From the NCBI RefSeq assembly GCF_001889165.1, contig NZ_CP016020.1, forward strand, positions 3,979,001 to 4,043,000: 64,000 nucleotides of DNA, in the 5' to 3' direction. Source of the DNA: Bacillus weihaiensis (GTDB lineage: Bacteria > Bacillota > Bacilli > Bacillales > Bacillaceae). Numbering within the stretch: the first letter of the stretch is position 1; each line of letters starts with the position of its first letter. The notes below the pieces were generated by a model. That model was given only the letters and a program-made list of their open reading frames with translations. It was not told the DNA's origin and searched no databases. Made by a program: the position numbers and the translations under genes. Below, one piece after another: positions 10,643 to 21,635 of this stretch.

Positions 10643-11141
10643 AAATATCAGCCTCCTTAAACTCTTTACGAAGTTTATCTAATGCTCGATATACTAGCGA
10701 TTTAGCCGTGCCAATTGGGATCCCTAATACCTCTGATATTTCTTTAAATGTAAAATTTTGATAAAACCTTAAAAGAACAACGCTCTTTTCATTCTCTTGT
10801 AACGTGTCAATCAAATCTTGTAATGTTAAAGAAAGGGGAATGTCTTCATCATCTAAACCAACGAATCCTTCAAACTCTGGTATTAATTGAATCACTTTCA
10901 TATTATTTTTAACGATGTTAACTGCACAATTTATCGTAATTTTCATCAACCACGTTTTGAAATACTCTGGTTTCTTCAACGTATGTATCTTTTTAAATGA
11001 TTGGTATGCTACTTCTTGAACAACATCTAATGCATCTTCTTGATTTTTTACATATAAAAAGGCCATTCGATAAATATCTTCCTCATATTGTTGAAAAATC
11101 TTTAAAAAGGCTGTTGCATCCCCTTTTCTAGCTTTTTTCAC
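10635..11141 (-). CDS. ECF-type RNA polymerase sigma factor
   Basis: 168 aa as listed. Region 2 is at about 10-75 (EEDIYRMAFLYVKNQEDALDVVQE, core and -10 binding). Region 4 is at about 110-160 (LLRFYQNFTFKEISEVLGIP, HTH for the -35). It is cotranscribed with the overlapping DUF4179 anti-sigma gene. The listed GTG at 11141 has its GAGAGGG ribosome site 21 nt away, which is too far. An in-frame ATT at 11153 has ideal 9-nt spacing and would add IKRL, giving the typical ECF N-terminus, so the true protein is probably 172 aa from a rare AUU start. Confidence 0.88.
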   Translation of the reverse strand: MKKARKGDATAFLKIFQQYEEDIYRMAFLYVKNQEDALDVVQEVAYQSFKKIHTLKKPEYFKTWLMKITINCAVNIVKNNMKVIQLIPEFEGFVGLDDEDIPLSLTLQDLIDTLQENEKSVVLLRFYQNFTFKEISEVLGIPIGTAKSLVYRALDKLRKEFKEADICE

Positions 11142-11239
11142 TAAACGTTTAATCGTAATTCACCCTCTCTTTTTCTACCTACACCTATTAGACAATTAAA
11201 TGTTCAATTTGGCTTAAAGTTTGTAAAAGTTTTTTCTAT

Positions 11240-11269
11240 AAAAATAAAAAATCGCCTAAAAAGACGATT
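11240..11269 (-). terminator. Orphan rho-independent terminator upstream of the ECF sigma gene
   Basis: Stem AATCGTC / GGCGATT (11263-11269 and 11250-11256) with a T-rich tail on the minus strand. No minus-strand gene lies upstream of it. It may end a small RNA, act as a leader attenuator of the sigma operon, or be left from a lost gene. Confidence 0.55.
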
Positions 11270-11399
11270 ATATGAGATCACTTTATTTATTTCTGTATGT
11301 TCTTCTTACAATAACCCACGTATATTATTTTGAATACAAACTTTCACAACTTTAAGCTTTAACACATATGCTTTATTTCTCTGAAGATTTTATTCAAGA

Positions 11400-11539
11400 G
11401 TCTGGCCCTATTTGTTGAATAAAAGGATTATCATTTTTTAAACACCTTTACTAATTTTTTGTCTACTATATTATGATTTATAAAAACTTTATTTTCACGA
11501 ACCACTTTTCCAAAAATAAAAAGCTCCAGTACACGATGT
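11400..11539. repeat. Direct repeat copy A (degenerate copy of the glmS 3' flank)
   Basis: This stretch matches 16537-16659 across almost its whole length, including GGATTATCATTTTTTAAACA and AAAAGCTCCAGTACACGATG, with about 16 extra bases in the middle. Copy A keeps only one arm of the terminator that copy B carries, so A looks like the derived copy. The two copies bracket a 5-kb accessory block. The rest of 11270-11844 shows no gene. Confidence 0.8.
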
Positions 11540-11844
11540 TACGTAACAATAAAGTTGTTTAATTCTTCATGTAGCTTTGAAATTTTAAAAGTTTAATCAA
11601 AAATAAAGCACAAGCCTGCATTTTACGGAAAACTTTATCGATCAAAATGGATTCTATAGTTTTGAATACAGATGGAATTTTCATGAAAATGTTTGATCAT
11701 TCTAGGGTATGTTTTGTTTAACATTAGCCTCCGTTTGTTTTATTACTTTAAAAATTTTTAAAAAATAAAATGTATATATTTTTAAAGCATGCTACATTCG
11801 AAATGTAACAAACAAATATAAATGAAGAAAGGAAGAGAGAATCT

Positions 11845-12294
11845 ATGAAGTTTAAAGTCGAAATTCTCCCAAACTATCGAATCGCTTATGTAAGAAGAAT
11901 TGGACCTTATAATAATGCAAATTTTGAAGTAATGGAAAAGTTAAAAAAATGGGCTAAGGAGAGAAATCTTCTTAAATCGGCAATTCTATTTGCAATTCCA
12001 CAAGATAACCCTGAGACAACACTGCCTGAAAATTGTAGATTTGATGCTTGTATTGTAATTTCAAAGGATTATCAAATGGATGATTCAATTTATGTAGGTG
12101 AACTCTCCGGCGGAAAATACCTTATTTACGAAGTCAAACATACGGTAGAAGATATTCAAAAAGCATATGCTGATATTTTTCCATCTATACAAAGTAATGG
12201 ATATCAAATTGATAATAAACCTATTTTGGAAAAATACAGTGGTGATATGATTAACAATCCTTATTGTGAAATTTGCGTGCCCATAAAATCATGA
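11845..12294 (+). CDS. GyrI-like small-molecule-binding domain protein
   Basis: 149 aa; ATG behind GAAAGGAAGAGAG. The whole protein is one GyrI-like / AraC effector-binding (SbmC) domain: VEILPNYRIAYVRRIGPYNN at the start, the FAIPQDNPETT loop, and VYVGEL-type and GGKYLIYEV strands. No DNA-binding domain is present, so it is the stand-alone form. Relatives bind hydrophobic drugs, inhibit gyrase or hydrolyse small molecules. The ligand here cannot be told. It lies in the accessory block between the two direct repeats. Confidence 0.75.
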   Translation: MKFKVEILPNYRIAYVRRIGPYNNANFEVMEKLKKWAKERNLLKSAILFAIPQDNPETTLPENCRFDACIVISKDYQMDDSIYVGELSGGKYLIYEVKHTVEDIQKAYADIFPSIQSNGYQIDNKPILEKYSGDMINNPYCEICVPIKS

Positions 12295-12348
12295 CTTATC
12301 GGCTGTTGCTGTAGAACATCAAAAAATTATTAACTGCGAACAAGCTTA

Positions 12349-12392
12349 AAGAGCATGTTTTAAAGAAGTTTATTAAAAACATGCTCTTATTC
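12349..12392 (+). terminator. Hairpin after the GyrI-like gene
   Basis: Perfect 13-bp stem AAGAGCATGTTTT / AAAACATGCTCTT (12349-12361, 12376-12388), followed by ATTCTATT on the plus strand. It may serve both convergent genes. Confidence 0.6.
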
Positions 12393-12444
12393 TATTAATG
12401 TTGAATTTTCCTTCATTTCTTATTGAACTAAGCCCCCCGCTCCA

Positions 12445-13353
12445 TCAAGAAGAAAATAGGCCAGATCCATTAATTATCTCATCACTAGAAAGTAACGTTG
12501 TTTCATATATTGTTTTATTAGTCTTTCTCATAAAAGCTTGAACAACCTCATAACCTACTGCATATCCAGCACCAAAAGAAAGACCTACTGGTTGATATCC
12601 TTCTTGTTTGGCAATTTCATCACCAAACATATAACTACTTACCTCAGCAAATCCTTTTATGTTTAGAGCCTCACCAATAACATAGATTGAATACTCTAAT
12701 TCATCCCTATCGATACTAGTCACCCAAGGCCCCAACTGGTCTGTTCCATACAGTTCTTTTGCAAACGAATCTGCTAATCCTTCTATGACAATATAATCTC
12801 CCACTGTTACATTTCCATGGTCCCAATCAAAATAAGAAAAACGAATATTGTGATGAAACTCATGAGCAATAACAGCAGGTATTTTAGGTAAATTATAATC
12901 ATTTGGATAAATAATTACTGTAATATATCCCGGAATACCACCAAATCCCGTATATCCTTTTTGGAGTTTTAACTTATCAGGATTTGCGACATACATACCA
13001 AATTTTATTTCATCGGCGTTTACTTTCAAACCTGCCTTATTAGCTTTATCTATACAGGTTTTAATAGTATTTTCTGCTACCATATAGGCGTTATTATCTT
13101 TTAGGATGGATAGCCCCCTTTGAATTTGTTTATCGTTAGAAATATTAGCAAAACCTAACATATTCGTTGCCATTAATACATCATAACCATTTTCTTGTTT
13201 TGCTTTTATAGGAACATTTAATAAATTCCACATATTCGTAAACGGAGACATCATCATATAACGAAAATAATCTTGTCTTTCTTCTAAACCCGATATTGAA
13301 AGTAATTCCTCATACTGTTCGAATGTATGAATAAATTTATATGTATTGCACAT
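12445..13353 (-). CDS. DUF2268 putative zinc-dependent protease
   Basis: 302 aa. The zincin motif HEFHH at about residues 165-169 (in IAHEFHHNIRF) and a downstream EGLAD glutamate are what the DUF2268 family uses as metal ligands and catalytic Glu. The C-terminal half ends with the family's GYAVGY stretch. Similar to B. subtilis YjaZ. ATG at 13353 with GGAGG 10 nt upstream. No signal peptide or membrane segment, so probably cytoplasmic. The substrate is unknown. Confidence 0.8.
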   Translation of the reverse strand: MCNTYKFIHTFEQYEELLSISGLEERQDYFRYMMMSPFTNMWNLLNVPIKAKQENGYDVLMATNMLGFANISNDKQIQRGLSILKDNNAYMVAENTIKTCIDKANKAGLKVNADEIKFGMYVANPDKLKLQKGYTGFGGIPGYITVIIYPNDYNLPKIPAVIAHEFHHNIRFSYFDWDHGNVTVGDYIVIEGLADSFAKELYGTDQLGPWVTSIDRDELEYSIYVIGEALNIKGFAEVSSYMFGDEIAKQEGYQPVGLSFGAGYAVGYEVVQAFMRKTNKTIYETTLLSSDEIINGSGLFSS

Positions 13354-13454
13354 TCAACATACACCTCCATATTACAAGGCTAAAGTATTACGCCACGTTA
13401 ATGTCAAATAAATCTTGAACGTGTTGCAAAAAACCACAACTTCTTTTAACTAGA

Positions 13455-13576
13455 AGAGGCTGGGACAGAAGTGCCTGGCACCTTATCGTAACGACTATAT
13501 GTACGCACTGATTTATCTAGTGCACACAATAGATTGTATCGGAGGGTGCCTGGCTCTTTGTTTTGTCCCAGCCTCT
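13455..13576. repeat. Intergenic inverted-repeat element (GAGGCTGGGACA type)
   Basis: Long imperfect hairpin: outer arms AGAGGCTGGGACA / TGTCCCAGCCTCT and inner arms GTGCCTGGCACC / GGGTGCCTGGC. The outer arm is a common intergenic repeat in Bacillus and relatives. It could end transcription from either side. It is non-coding. Confidence 0.65.
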
Positions 13577-13635
13577 ATTTGTTGAAGATTATAAGCTTAA
13601 TCATTTTAAAGTACTATCACCTAACTTCACATTAC

Positions 13636-13676
13636 CTAATAAAGAAGCACCCCTTCCCAATCGAGCAAAGGCGCTT
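13636..13676 (-). terminator. Possible terminator of the tyrosyl-tRNA synthetase locus
   Basis: Stem AAGCGCC / GGTGCTT (13670-13676, 13645-13651) with an 18-nt loop, followed on the minus strand by CTTTATT. It is a weak structure about 100 bp past the tyrS stop. Confidence 0.35.
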
Positions 13677-13775
13677 TTATTAGCCGAGAGCTTGCATGTG
13701 TCGAACAATTGTTAGTACAGTTTAAAAAAGGAGTTAAATTAAAATATCGGATTATCACTCCAAAAAACTTCAAGA

Positions 13776-15380
<1,605 letters not shown>

Positions 15381-15386
15381 TTATTG

Positions 15387-15415
15387 ATTCTATCTATGTT
15401 ATTTAACCTTGTCAA
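15387..15415 (-). promoter_or_regulatory. Promoter of the T-box/tyrS transcript
   Basis: Minus strand: -35 TTGACA (15410-15415), 17-nt spacer, -10 TAGAAT (15387-15392). This is near-perfect sigma-A spacing and sits just ahead of the T-box leader. Confidence 0.8.
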
Positions 15416-15554
15416 TATAATATATTTCTATTCCAGAAAATGGCCTAAGCATACAAAGGAGGGACTTACCTTTATGCAAGATAAGCGCTTTGATTGTGGA
15501 AAATCACACCTAATAGAATTGGCATAGGTTGTATAAATACAGGCAACCTTTTGC

Positions 15555-16115
15555 TTAAATATTCATTGTAGATACTATTGTATTGAGCTTATTTAGAGTT
15601 CTCCAGTTACGAATTGTTACAGGTGTACCCAATTTCTGAAGTTGATTCGCCAACTTGGAATTACGAATACTATTATAAAACAAAAGGTAAACTTCGCGAT
15701 TTTCGTTCTTGTAAGTTTCGTATTCATTTTTATATTTGTTTAGACGTTCAATTGTTTCCTGCGGTGGTGATTTAAGCAATAAAGCTACGTATAAGCTTTC
15801 TCCCACCGCTAAAGCTTCCGCTTCTGACATTTCCTTCTCCGAGAATGGACAATTCTGAACAATCTTTTCCAATTCCAAGGCTGTTCTCAAAATAACACTG
15901 ACCGAAAAGTTAAATTCTTCTTCTATTTTCTTTTCTATTTGTATTTGTAACGACTCTTCATTATCATTTGATTCGAAAACAATATTACCGCTTTGAATAT
16001 ATGTTCGTACCCGTTTTAATCCCATTGATTCAAGAAGATCCCTTAATTCAGCCATCTTGATCTTATTTTTTCCGCCTACGTTAACACCTCGCAACAGTGC
16101 GACATAAATCATCAT
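15555..16115 (-). CDS. DUF1697 family protein
   Basis: 186 aa, full length for the family. The start YVALLRGVNVGGKNKIKM and the middle motif TYIQSGNIVF are the DUF1697 signatures, and the C-terminus ends with VTIRNWRTLNKL. Two adjacent ATG codons follow AAGGAGG and either could be used. The family has a ferredoxin-like fold. Its biochemical role is not known. It lies 30 bp from the ABM gene on the same strand, so the two may be cotranscribed. Confidence 0.85.
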   Translation of the reverse strand: MMIYVALLRGVNVGGKNKIKMAELRDLLESMGLKRVRTYIQSGNIVFESNDNEESLQIQIEKKIEEEFNFSVSVILRTALELEKIVQNCPFSEKEMSEAEALAVGESLYVALLLKSPPQETIERLNKYKNEYETYKNENREVYLLFYNSIRNSKLANQLQKLGTPVTIRNWRTLNKLNTIVSTMNI

Positions 16116-16145
16116 TGGTCCCTCCTTACTATCAGGTAATTACCT

Positions 16146-16475
16146 CTAATCTCGCAAAAAAGTGGAAATACCTTTTCCACCTAAGGGTGATAATGTACTA
16201 ACCCTATCCATTCCCGCAATGAACGGTTTAGCCTTTTGGATCAGTGACTGGAATACTTCTTGCGACAAAGAAGCCTGATGTGCATTCTCATCAACCCATA
16301 CCTCATAGACATAAATGGTATCAGAACTTTCATTACCTAAACTAACGACATACAACTCACAGTCATCTAATTCCTCCATAGATTTCGATGCCTGTAATAA
16401 TATTTCTGCTAACTCATCGCGTTTCCCCTCACAGGCAGTTAATTTGTTAAACAATCCAAATTTTTTCAAAGTCAT
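16146..16475 (-). CDS. Antibiotic-biosynthesis-monooxygenase (ABM) domain protein
   Basis: 109 aa. A single small dimeric ABM alpha/beta-barrel domain: FGLFNKLTACEGKRDELAEI at the start, CELYVVSLG and IYVYEVWVDENAH in the middle, and a helix ending in AKPFIAG. Members include monooxygenases for quinones and haem-degrading enzymes. Many have no known substrate, and none can be chosen here. ATG at 16475 follows an AGGAGG site. It is upstream of and close to the DUF1697 gene. Confidence 0.8.
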   Translation of the reverse strand: MTLKKFGLFNKLTACEGKRDELAEILLQASKSMEELDDCELYVVSLGNESSDTIYVYEVWVDENAHQASLSQEVFQSLIQKAKPFIAGMDRVSTLSPLGGKGISTFLRD

Positions 16476-16536
16476 TCCTCCTATCTAAAATGTTTGATAT
16501 AGCTGTAATTCTATATTACTTTTCATTTTTCCACAA

Positions 16537-16659
16537 TTTGGACCTAAGTGTTGAAAAGCAGGATTATCATTTTTTAAACACCTTTACTAATTTTTTGTCT
16601 ACCATACTTTATTTTCTCGAACCACTTTGCCTAAAATAAAAAGCTCCAGTACACGATGT
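16537..16659. repeat. Direct repeat copy B (glmS 3' flank)
   Basis: Partner of the repeat at 11400-11539. This copy contains the complete glmS terminator and sits in the expected place after glmS, so it is probably the ancestral copy. Confidence 0.75.
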
Positions 16660-16667
16660 ACTGGAGC
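16636..16667 (-). terminator. Terminator of glmS
   Basis: Ten-bp stem GCTCCAGTAC / GTACTGGAGC (16643-16652, 16658-16667) with a 5-nt loop, then TTTTTATTTT on the minus strand. Confidence 0.9.
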
Positions 16668-16676
16668 TCAATCTAT

Positions 16677-18482
16677 TTATTCTACTGTTACACTCTTCGC
16701 TAGGTTACGTGGTTTATCTACGTCACAATCACGGTGTAACGCTGCATAATAAGAAATTAATTGTAATGGGATAACAGCTGCTAATGGTGAAAGCTGCTCA
16801 TGAACAGTTGGAAGAACAAAACGATCGTCTTCTTCTTCTAATCCCTTCATTGAAATGATACATGGATTTGCACCACGTGCAACAACCTCTTTAACATTTC
16901 CACGGATGCTTAAGTTTACATGCTCTTGTGTCGCTAGTGCAATAACAGGTGTTCCTTGTTCGATTAGAGCAATTGTACCATGCTTAAGCTCTCCTCCAGC
17001 GAAGCCTTCCGCTTGAATATAAGAGATTTCTTTAAGCTTTAATGCACCCTCTAATCCTACATAATAGTCAACAGAACGACCGATGAAGAATGCATTGCGT
17101 GTTGTTGGGAAGTATTCTTTTGCAATAGCTTCCATTTCCTCTTTTTGATCACAAAGAACTTCCATTGCATTTGCAACGATACCTAGCTCTTTTGTTAAAT
17201 CGAATTCCAGCGTACGACCTTTTCCTTGTGCTGCTACAGCTGCCAGGATTGAAAGTACCGCTAACTGAGCTGTGTATGCTTTTGTTGATGCTACCGCAAT
17301 TTCTGGACCTGCATGTAAAAGCAATGTGTAATCAGCTTCACGAGAAAGCGTAGAACCTTGAACATTTGTTACAGTTAATGATTTATGACCTAGTTCTTTA
17401 ATCTGAACTAGAACAGCACGGCTATCCGCTGTTTCTCCACTTTGTGAGATAAAGACAAATAGAGGGTTAGCCGATAGTAATGGCATATTATAAGAGAATT
17501 CACTTGCAATATGAACTTCTACAGGGATTTTAGCCCAGCTTTCAATGAATTGCTTTCCAATTAAACCTGCATGATAGCTAGTTCCCGCTGCAATGATGTA
17601 AATACGATCAGAAGCATTTACCGCATCTATAATCTCATGATCAACTGTAATTTCGCCGTTTTCATTACGGTATTTTTCGATAATTCTTCTTGTAACAAGT
17701 GGTTGCTCGTCAATTTCTTTCAACATGTAGTGAGGGTATGTGCCCTTTTCAATGTCGCTAGCATCAAGCTCAGCTTTGTAAGGTGCACGTTCAATTACAT
17801 TACCCTGTAAATCTTTTATTATAACCGTTTCGCGTTCAACGAAAACCATTTCTTTATCCATGATTTCAACATATTGATCCGTTACTTGTAGCATAGCCAT
17901 TGCATCTGATGCAATAACATTGAAGCTACCATCACCTAAACCAATTAAAAGTGGACTTTTGTTTTTCGCAACATAAATCACATCAGGATTTTGCTCATCT
18001 AATAAACCAATTGCATAGGAACCTTTTAAGATTGATAACGTTTGACGGAACGCTTCCTCAACCTCTAATCCTTTTGCGATGAATTTCTCAATAACTTGAA
18101 CAACAACTTCTGTATCTGTATCACTTTTAAGTTCTACATCTTGTAAGAACTCTCTTTTTAATTGAACATAGTTTTCGATTACACCATTATGAACAATTGT
18201 AAAACGAGTAGATACACTTTGATGTGGGTGTGCATTTAATTGACTTGGCTCACCATGAGTTGCCCAGCGAGTATGTCCAATTCCTGTTGTAGCTTCTACG
18301 TTACCATCTACGATTTCACGTAATTCAGCAATACGACCTTTTTCTTTAAAAATATGCACTCCATCTTGATTCATTGTTGCAATTCCTGCTGAGTCATATC
18401 CACGATACTCTAGTTTTTCTAATCCTTTTAAAAGAATTTCCTTAGAGTCTTGATTTCCAATATATCCTACAATTCCGCACAT
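16677..18482 (-). CDS. glmS: Glutamine-fructose-6-phosphate aminotransferase
   Basis: 601 aa. It makes glucosamine-6-phosphate from fructose-6-P and glutamine, the first step to UDP-GlcNAc for peptidoglycan. The N-terminal glutaminase starts MCGIVGYIG, with Cys 2 exposed after Met removal as the nucleophile. Two SIS isomerase domains follow ([16 protein letters not shown]), ending in the family's KSVTVE. The frame extends to an ATG at 18488, but the ATG at 18482 is right: it puts Cys second and has GGAGG 9 nt upstream. Expression is controlled by the glmS ribozyme in the leader. Confidence 0.97.
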   Translation of the reverse strand: MCGIVGYIGNQDSKEILLKGLEKLEYRGYDSAGIATMNQDGVHIFKEKGRIAELREIVDGNVEATTGIGHTRWATHGEPSQLNAHPHQSVSTRFTIVHNGVIENYVQLKREFLQDVELKSDTDTEVVVQVIEKFIAKGLEVEEAFRQTLSILKGSYAIGLLDEQNPDVIYVAKNKSPLLIGLGDGSFNVIASDAMAMLQVTDQYVEIMDKEMVFVERETVIIKDLQGNVIERAPYKAELDASDIEKGTYPHYMLKEIDEQPLVTRRIIEKYRNENGEITVDHEIIDAVNASDRIYIIAAGTSYHAGLIGKQFIESWAKIPVEVHIASEFSYNMPLLSANPLFVFISQSGETADSRAVLVQIKELGHKSLTVTNVQGSTLSREADYTLLLHAGPEIAVASTKAYTAQLAVLSILAAVAAQGKGRTLEFDLTKELGIVANAMEVLCDQKEEMEAIAKEYFPTTRNAFFIGRSVDYYVGLEGALKLKEISYIQAEGFAGGELKHGTIALIEQGTPVIALATQEHVNLSIRGNVKEVVARGANPCIISMKGLEEEDDRFVLPTVHEQLSPLAAVIPLQLISYYAALHRDCDVDKPRNLAKSVTVE

Positions 18483-18511
18483 ATTCATTTTCCTCCCATA
18501 GAGTGTTTCTA

Positions 18512-18553
18512 GGGACAGAAAGGCCAGTTTCTTTTCGGAGACATTTCTGTCCC
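18512..18553 (-). other. Extra hairpin between glmS ribozyme and start codon
   Basis: Perfect 10-bp inverted repeat GGGACAGAAA / TTTCTGTCCC (18512-18521, 18544-18553) with no T run. It lies in the message after ribozyme cleavage and before the ribosome site. It might stabilise the cleaved mRNA; no role is known. Confidence 0.6.
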
Positions 18554-18587
18554 CTCACACATGTTTTTGTATTTTCTTTGGAAGGCT

Positions 18588-18740
18588 ATACTTCTCTCTT
18601 TGTTCAAAAAGTTACCTCTTTGGTTTGAAGAGAAGCTTTCGGTTGTAACCTATTCAACCGGGAGGCATCCGCCGAAAATTCGATAACCTCCATCCTCGTC
18701 AACTAAGTCTTTTTTCCAGCACTTAGTCCAGGCGCTTTAT
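18588..18740 (-). ncRNA. glmS ribozyme/riboswitch
   Basis: The minus strand contains the conserved core GACGAGGATGGAGGTTATCG, then AATTTTCGGCGGATGCCTCC, the defining sequence of the glucosamine-6-P-activated self-cleaving ribozyme. The cleavage site is A/GCGCC, between 18736 and 18735. The 3' part (CTTCTCTTCAAACC ... AAAGAGAGAAG) pairs as the peripheral helices. GlcN6P acts as cofactor for cleavage. The 5'-OH product is degraded, shutting down glmS. Confidence 0.97.
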
Positions 18741-18803
18741 ATACTTTGTCTATAAGTGTTGTGTTCCCTCTTCCTCCTTTTCCATTATTTAAAGACAAAG
18801 ATA

Positions 18804-18833
18804 ATCATACAATATCTGATGAGAATTCGTCAA
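18804..18833 (-). promoter_or_regulatory. Promoter of glmS
   Basis: Minus strand -35 TTGACG (18828-18833), 18-nt spacer, -10 TATGAT (18804-18809). Transcription would start at about 18797, some 60 nt ahead of the ribozyme cleavage site. Confidence 0.65.
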
Positions 18834-18974
18834 TTCATTTTCTAGTTTCTAACAATCATGTATATGAGATTGTATGCTTTTAGTATATGCCGGGAATAAA
18901 AAATATGTTAAAAATGACCCCAGTTTTTATTGCCATGTATAACAAAAAATCCCCCTTACCCAATTACAGAGCCA

Positions 18975-19003
18975 ATCAAAAAAAGACAGGTTGCCCTGCC
19001 TTT
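18975..19003 (-). terminator. Terminator of the cdaA-cdaR-glmM operon
   Basis: Stem GGCAGG / CCTGTC around a GCAA tetraloop, followed by seven T on the minus strand, just past the glmM stop. Confidence 0.85.
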
Positions 19004-19012
19004 CATATTCGT

Positions 19013-20359
19013 TTATTCAAGTCCCATTTCTTGCTTGACTACCGTTACAATTCGTTCTACATAATCACGGCATAGCTCTTCAGTTGGTGCCTCTGCCATA
19101 ACACGTACTAAAGGCTCTGTTCCTGATGGACGTACTAAAATTCGGCCATTACCGTTCATTTCTGTCTCTACGGCTGAAATGATTTCGCTCACTTTTTCAT
19201 TTTCTGTCACTCGATACTTATCAGTTACTCGAACGTTCAGTAATAGTTGTGGGAATTTTTTCATTTCTGAAGCAAGCTCTGATAATTTTTTACCTGTAAG
19301 CTTCATAATATTTACTAACTGTAATCCACTTAATAGTCCGTCACCTGTTGTATTATAATCAAGGAAGATGATATGACCCGATTGCTCTCCTCCAAGGTTA
19401 TACTCATTCTTTTTCATTTCTTCGACAACATAGCGATCACCAACAGCTGTTGCTACACTTTGGATGTCATTTTGATCCAATGCTTTATAGAAACCTAGGT
19501 TGCTCATGACAGTCGATACAACCGTATTCTTCTTTAATCGATTTTCACTATTTAGGTGTTTAGCGCAAATGTACATGATTTGGTCACCGTCAACAATGTC
19601 ACCATTTTCGTCTACTGCGATAAGACGGTCACCGTCACCATCGAATGCCAAGCCAATATCAGCTTTTTTCTCTTTTAAAAATTCAGCTAATGCTTCAGGG
19701 TGTGTAGATCCAACACCATCATTAATGTTTAACCCATTCGGAGAAGTCCCCATTGTTGAAACATCCGCATCTAAGTCTGCAAAAAGATGTGTTGCTAATG
19801 AAGATGTAGCACCATGAGCACAATCTAAGGCAACGTGAATTCCTGTAAAGTCTTCATCAACTGTTTGCTTAAGGAATTGTAGATACTTTTGACCACCTTC
19901 AAAGTAATCATTAACTTGTCCTAAATTCTTTCCTACAGGACGTGGAAGTGTATCTTCTTCTTTATCCATTAACTCTTCAATCTCTAGCTCTTGTTCATCA
20001 GAAAGCTTAAATCCATCTGGACCAAAGTATTTGATCCCATTATCTTCTACAGGATTATGCGACGCTGAAATCATCACTCCAGCTTGTGCTCCAAGCGCCT
20101 TCGTTAAGTAAGCTACACCTGGAGTGGAAATAACACCGAGTCTCATGACTTCAGCACCTATAGATAGAAGTCCTGCAACTAAAGCACCTTCTAACATATG
20201 GCCTGAAATACGTGTGTCTCTTCCAATAAGTACTTTAGGACGTTCTGTATTCTTTGTAAGAACATATCCACCAAAACGACCAATCTTAAATGCTAATTCA
20301 GGTGTTAATTCACTATTTGCGACTCCTCGCACTCCATCTGTACCAAAATACTTTCCCAT
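19013..20359 (-). CDS. glmM: Phosphoglucosamine mutase
   Basis: 448 aa, the usual length. It converts glucosamine-6-P to glucosamine-1-P, the step after GlmS. The phosphorylated Ser 100 sits in MISASHNP, the metal-binding loop is DGDGDR (about 240-245), the sugar loop is GGEQSGH, and the phosphate-binding loop is [11 protein letters not shown] near the C-terminus. It is the last gene of the cdaA-cdaR-glmM operon, 28 bp after cdaR. In B. subtilis and Listeria, GlmM binds CdaA and lowers c-di-AMP synthesis, which fits this arrangement. Confidence 0.97.
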   Translation of the reverse strand: MGKYFGTDGVRGVANSELTPELAFKIGRFGGYVLTKNTERPKVLIGRDTRISGHMLEGALVAGLLSIGAEVMRLGVISTPGVAYLTKALGAQAGVMISASHNPVEDNGIKYFGPDGFKLSDEQELEIEELMDKEEDTLPRPVGKNLGQVNDYFEGGQKYLQFLKQTVDEDFTGIHVALDCAHGATSSLATHLFADLDADVSTMGTSPNGLNINDGVGSTHPEALAEFLKEKKADIGLAFDGDGDRLIAVDENGDIVDGDQIMYICAKHLNSENRLKKNTVVSTVMSNLGFYKALDQNDIQSVATAVGDRYVVEEMKKNEYNLGGEQSGHIIFLDYNTTGDGLLSGLQLVNIMKLTGKKLSELASEMKKFPQLLLNVRVTDKYRVTENEKVSEIISAVETEMNGNGRILVRPSGTEPLVRVMAEAPTEELCRDYVERIVTVVKQEMGLE

Positions 20360-20387
20360 TGGTTTCGCTCCTTTTTATCTAACTGCC

Positions 20388-21635
20388 TTAAGAGGCTGAA
20401 GATATTTTGACTTTTACTTGTTTTTTCTCCAATGTCCACGTTATATTCTGTGGTCCATTCACTTGTACGTCTACTTCATGCTCTCCATCATTTAAATCTG
20501 ATAAATTCACATACAATTCAATATCGTCTTCATTTATATCTTGAATGATTGATGGGGCTCCATAGATCGTCACGTCTAACGCTCCAGAATCAGGATCAAT
20601 GAAATCAAATTGTTTTCCTTCTGAAAGTCCTACCTCATTAATAACTTTGGCTGAGAACTCCTTTTCTTCTTGTTCTTCCACATCCACTTTTATGTTGATT
20701 TTTTCTGGAACGACTTTGTTTACTCCATCAGGTTTAGGCACGTCAATTTCAATAATTGAATCTTCCTTGATCTTAGAAAGATCTACTTTTACTCCATCAA
20801 TTACCTCTAACTGCTCTAAAACACTAAGGGGACCGTAAACGGTAATTTCATTAGGATCTGGCTCTAAGCTCAATATACTTAATCCTGCTCCAAGCTCACC
20901 TTCTCGTGTGATCTTAAAAGGTAGTGCTTTACTTGGACTCTTTATTGGTACGGTTACATCTACTACAGATGGCTCCACTTCAACTGGAAGTGCATTCCCA
21001 TCTTTATCATATACGGTAATACGTGCATCTTGAGTCACCGTTTCTTTGGCATCTTCAAGATTAATAGTTGATTTCACAGAGTCAATCCGATCAATGATTT
21101 CTTTCGAAGCTGTAATATTTATACTATTAGGATTCACGATTGGCTGATCTGGTGTATATCCTTCTTCTAATTTATCTTCATTAAGAAAATCAACATCCAC
21201 TGTAAAGGACTTCGTGATTTTCTCTTCAAGCGTCACAGTAATGACTTTCGGATTAACGGAAGCTGTTAAATCATTCGCAAGATTTTTTGTTTTTAAGCGT
21301 ACATTATGTGTACCCAAAGAAAGGTTAGTTAAATCTGCATATACTTCAAAATCTTTTAATTTACTCGCCTTTGTAATGGCAGAAGTTGAACCTTCCAATG
21401 TGACACTTACTGTTTCAGGTATCCCTGTCACAACTAAATTGTCTTGATCAAAATATGTAACAACCGGGATGTCTGTGACGATTGTTTCATCTGATGTAGG
21501 CGAATCACCAAAAAATCCTAGCGGCTGGCTAGTTGAAGACGTTGTTTGGTCTATATTAACAGATACATACAACATCAATGCTAAGAATAAAGCAATACTT
21601 CTCATGACCCAAGGGTTATCAATTAGTTTATCCAT
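20388..21635 (-). CDS. cdaR: CdaA regulatory protein CdaR (YbbR)
   Basis: 415 aa from the ATG at 21635, which has GGAGGGGG upstream. The longer frame to 21689 lies inside cdaA and is not used. An N-terminal membrane anchor (WVMRSIALFLALMLYVSV) is followed by four extracytoplasmic YbbR repeats. CdaR binds the membrane cyclase CdaA and modulates its activity. The start overlaps the end of cdaA by 8 nt, so the two are translationally coupled. Confidence 0.93.
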   Translation of the reverse strand: MDKLIDNPWVMRSIALFLALMLYVSVNIDQTTSSTSQPLGFFGDSPTSDETIVTDIPVVTYFDQDNLVVTGIPETVSVTLEGSTSAITKASKLKDFEVYADLTNLSLGTHNVRLKTKNLANDLTASVNPKVITVTLEEKITKSFTVDVDFLNEDKLEEGYTPDQPIVNPNSINITASKEIIDRIDSVKSTINLEDAKETVTQDARITVYDKDGNALPVEVEPSVVDVTVPIKSPSKALPFKITREGELGAGLSILSLEPDPNEITVYGPLSVLEQLEVIDGVKVDLSKIKEDSIIEIDVPKPDGVNKVVPEKINIKVDVEEQEEKEFSAKVINEVGLSEGKQFDFIDPDSGALDVTIYGAPSIIQDINEDDIELYVNLSDLNDGEHEVDVQVNGPQNITWTLEKKQVKVKISSAS

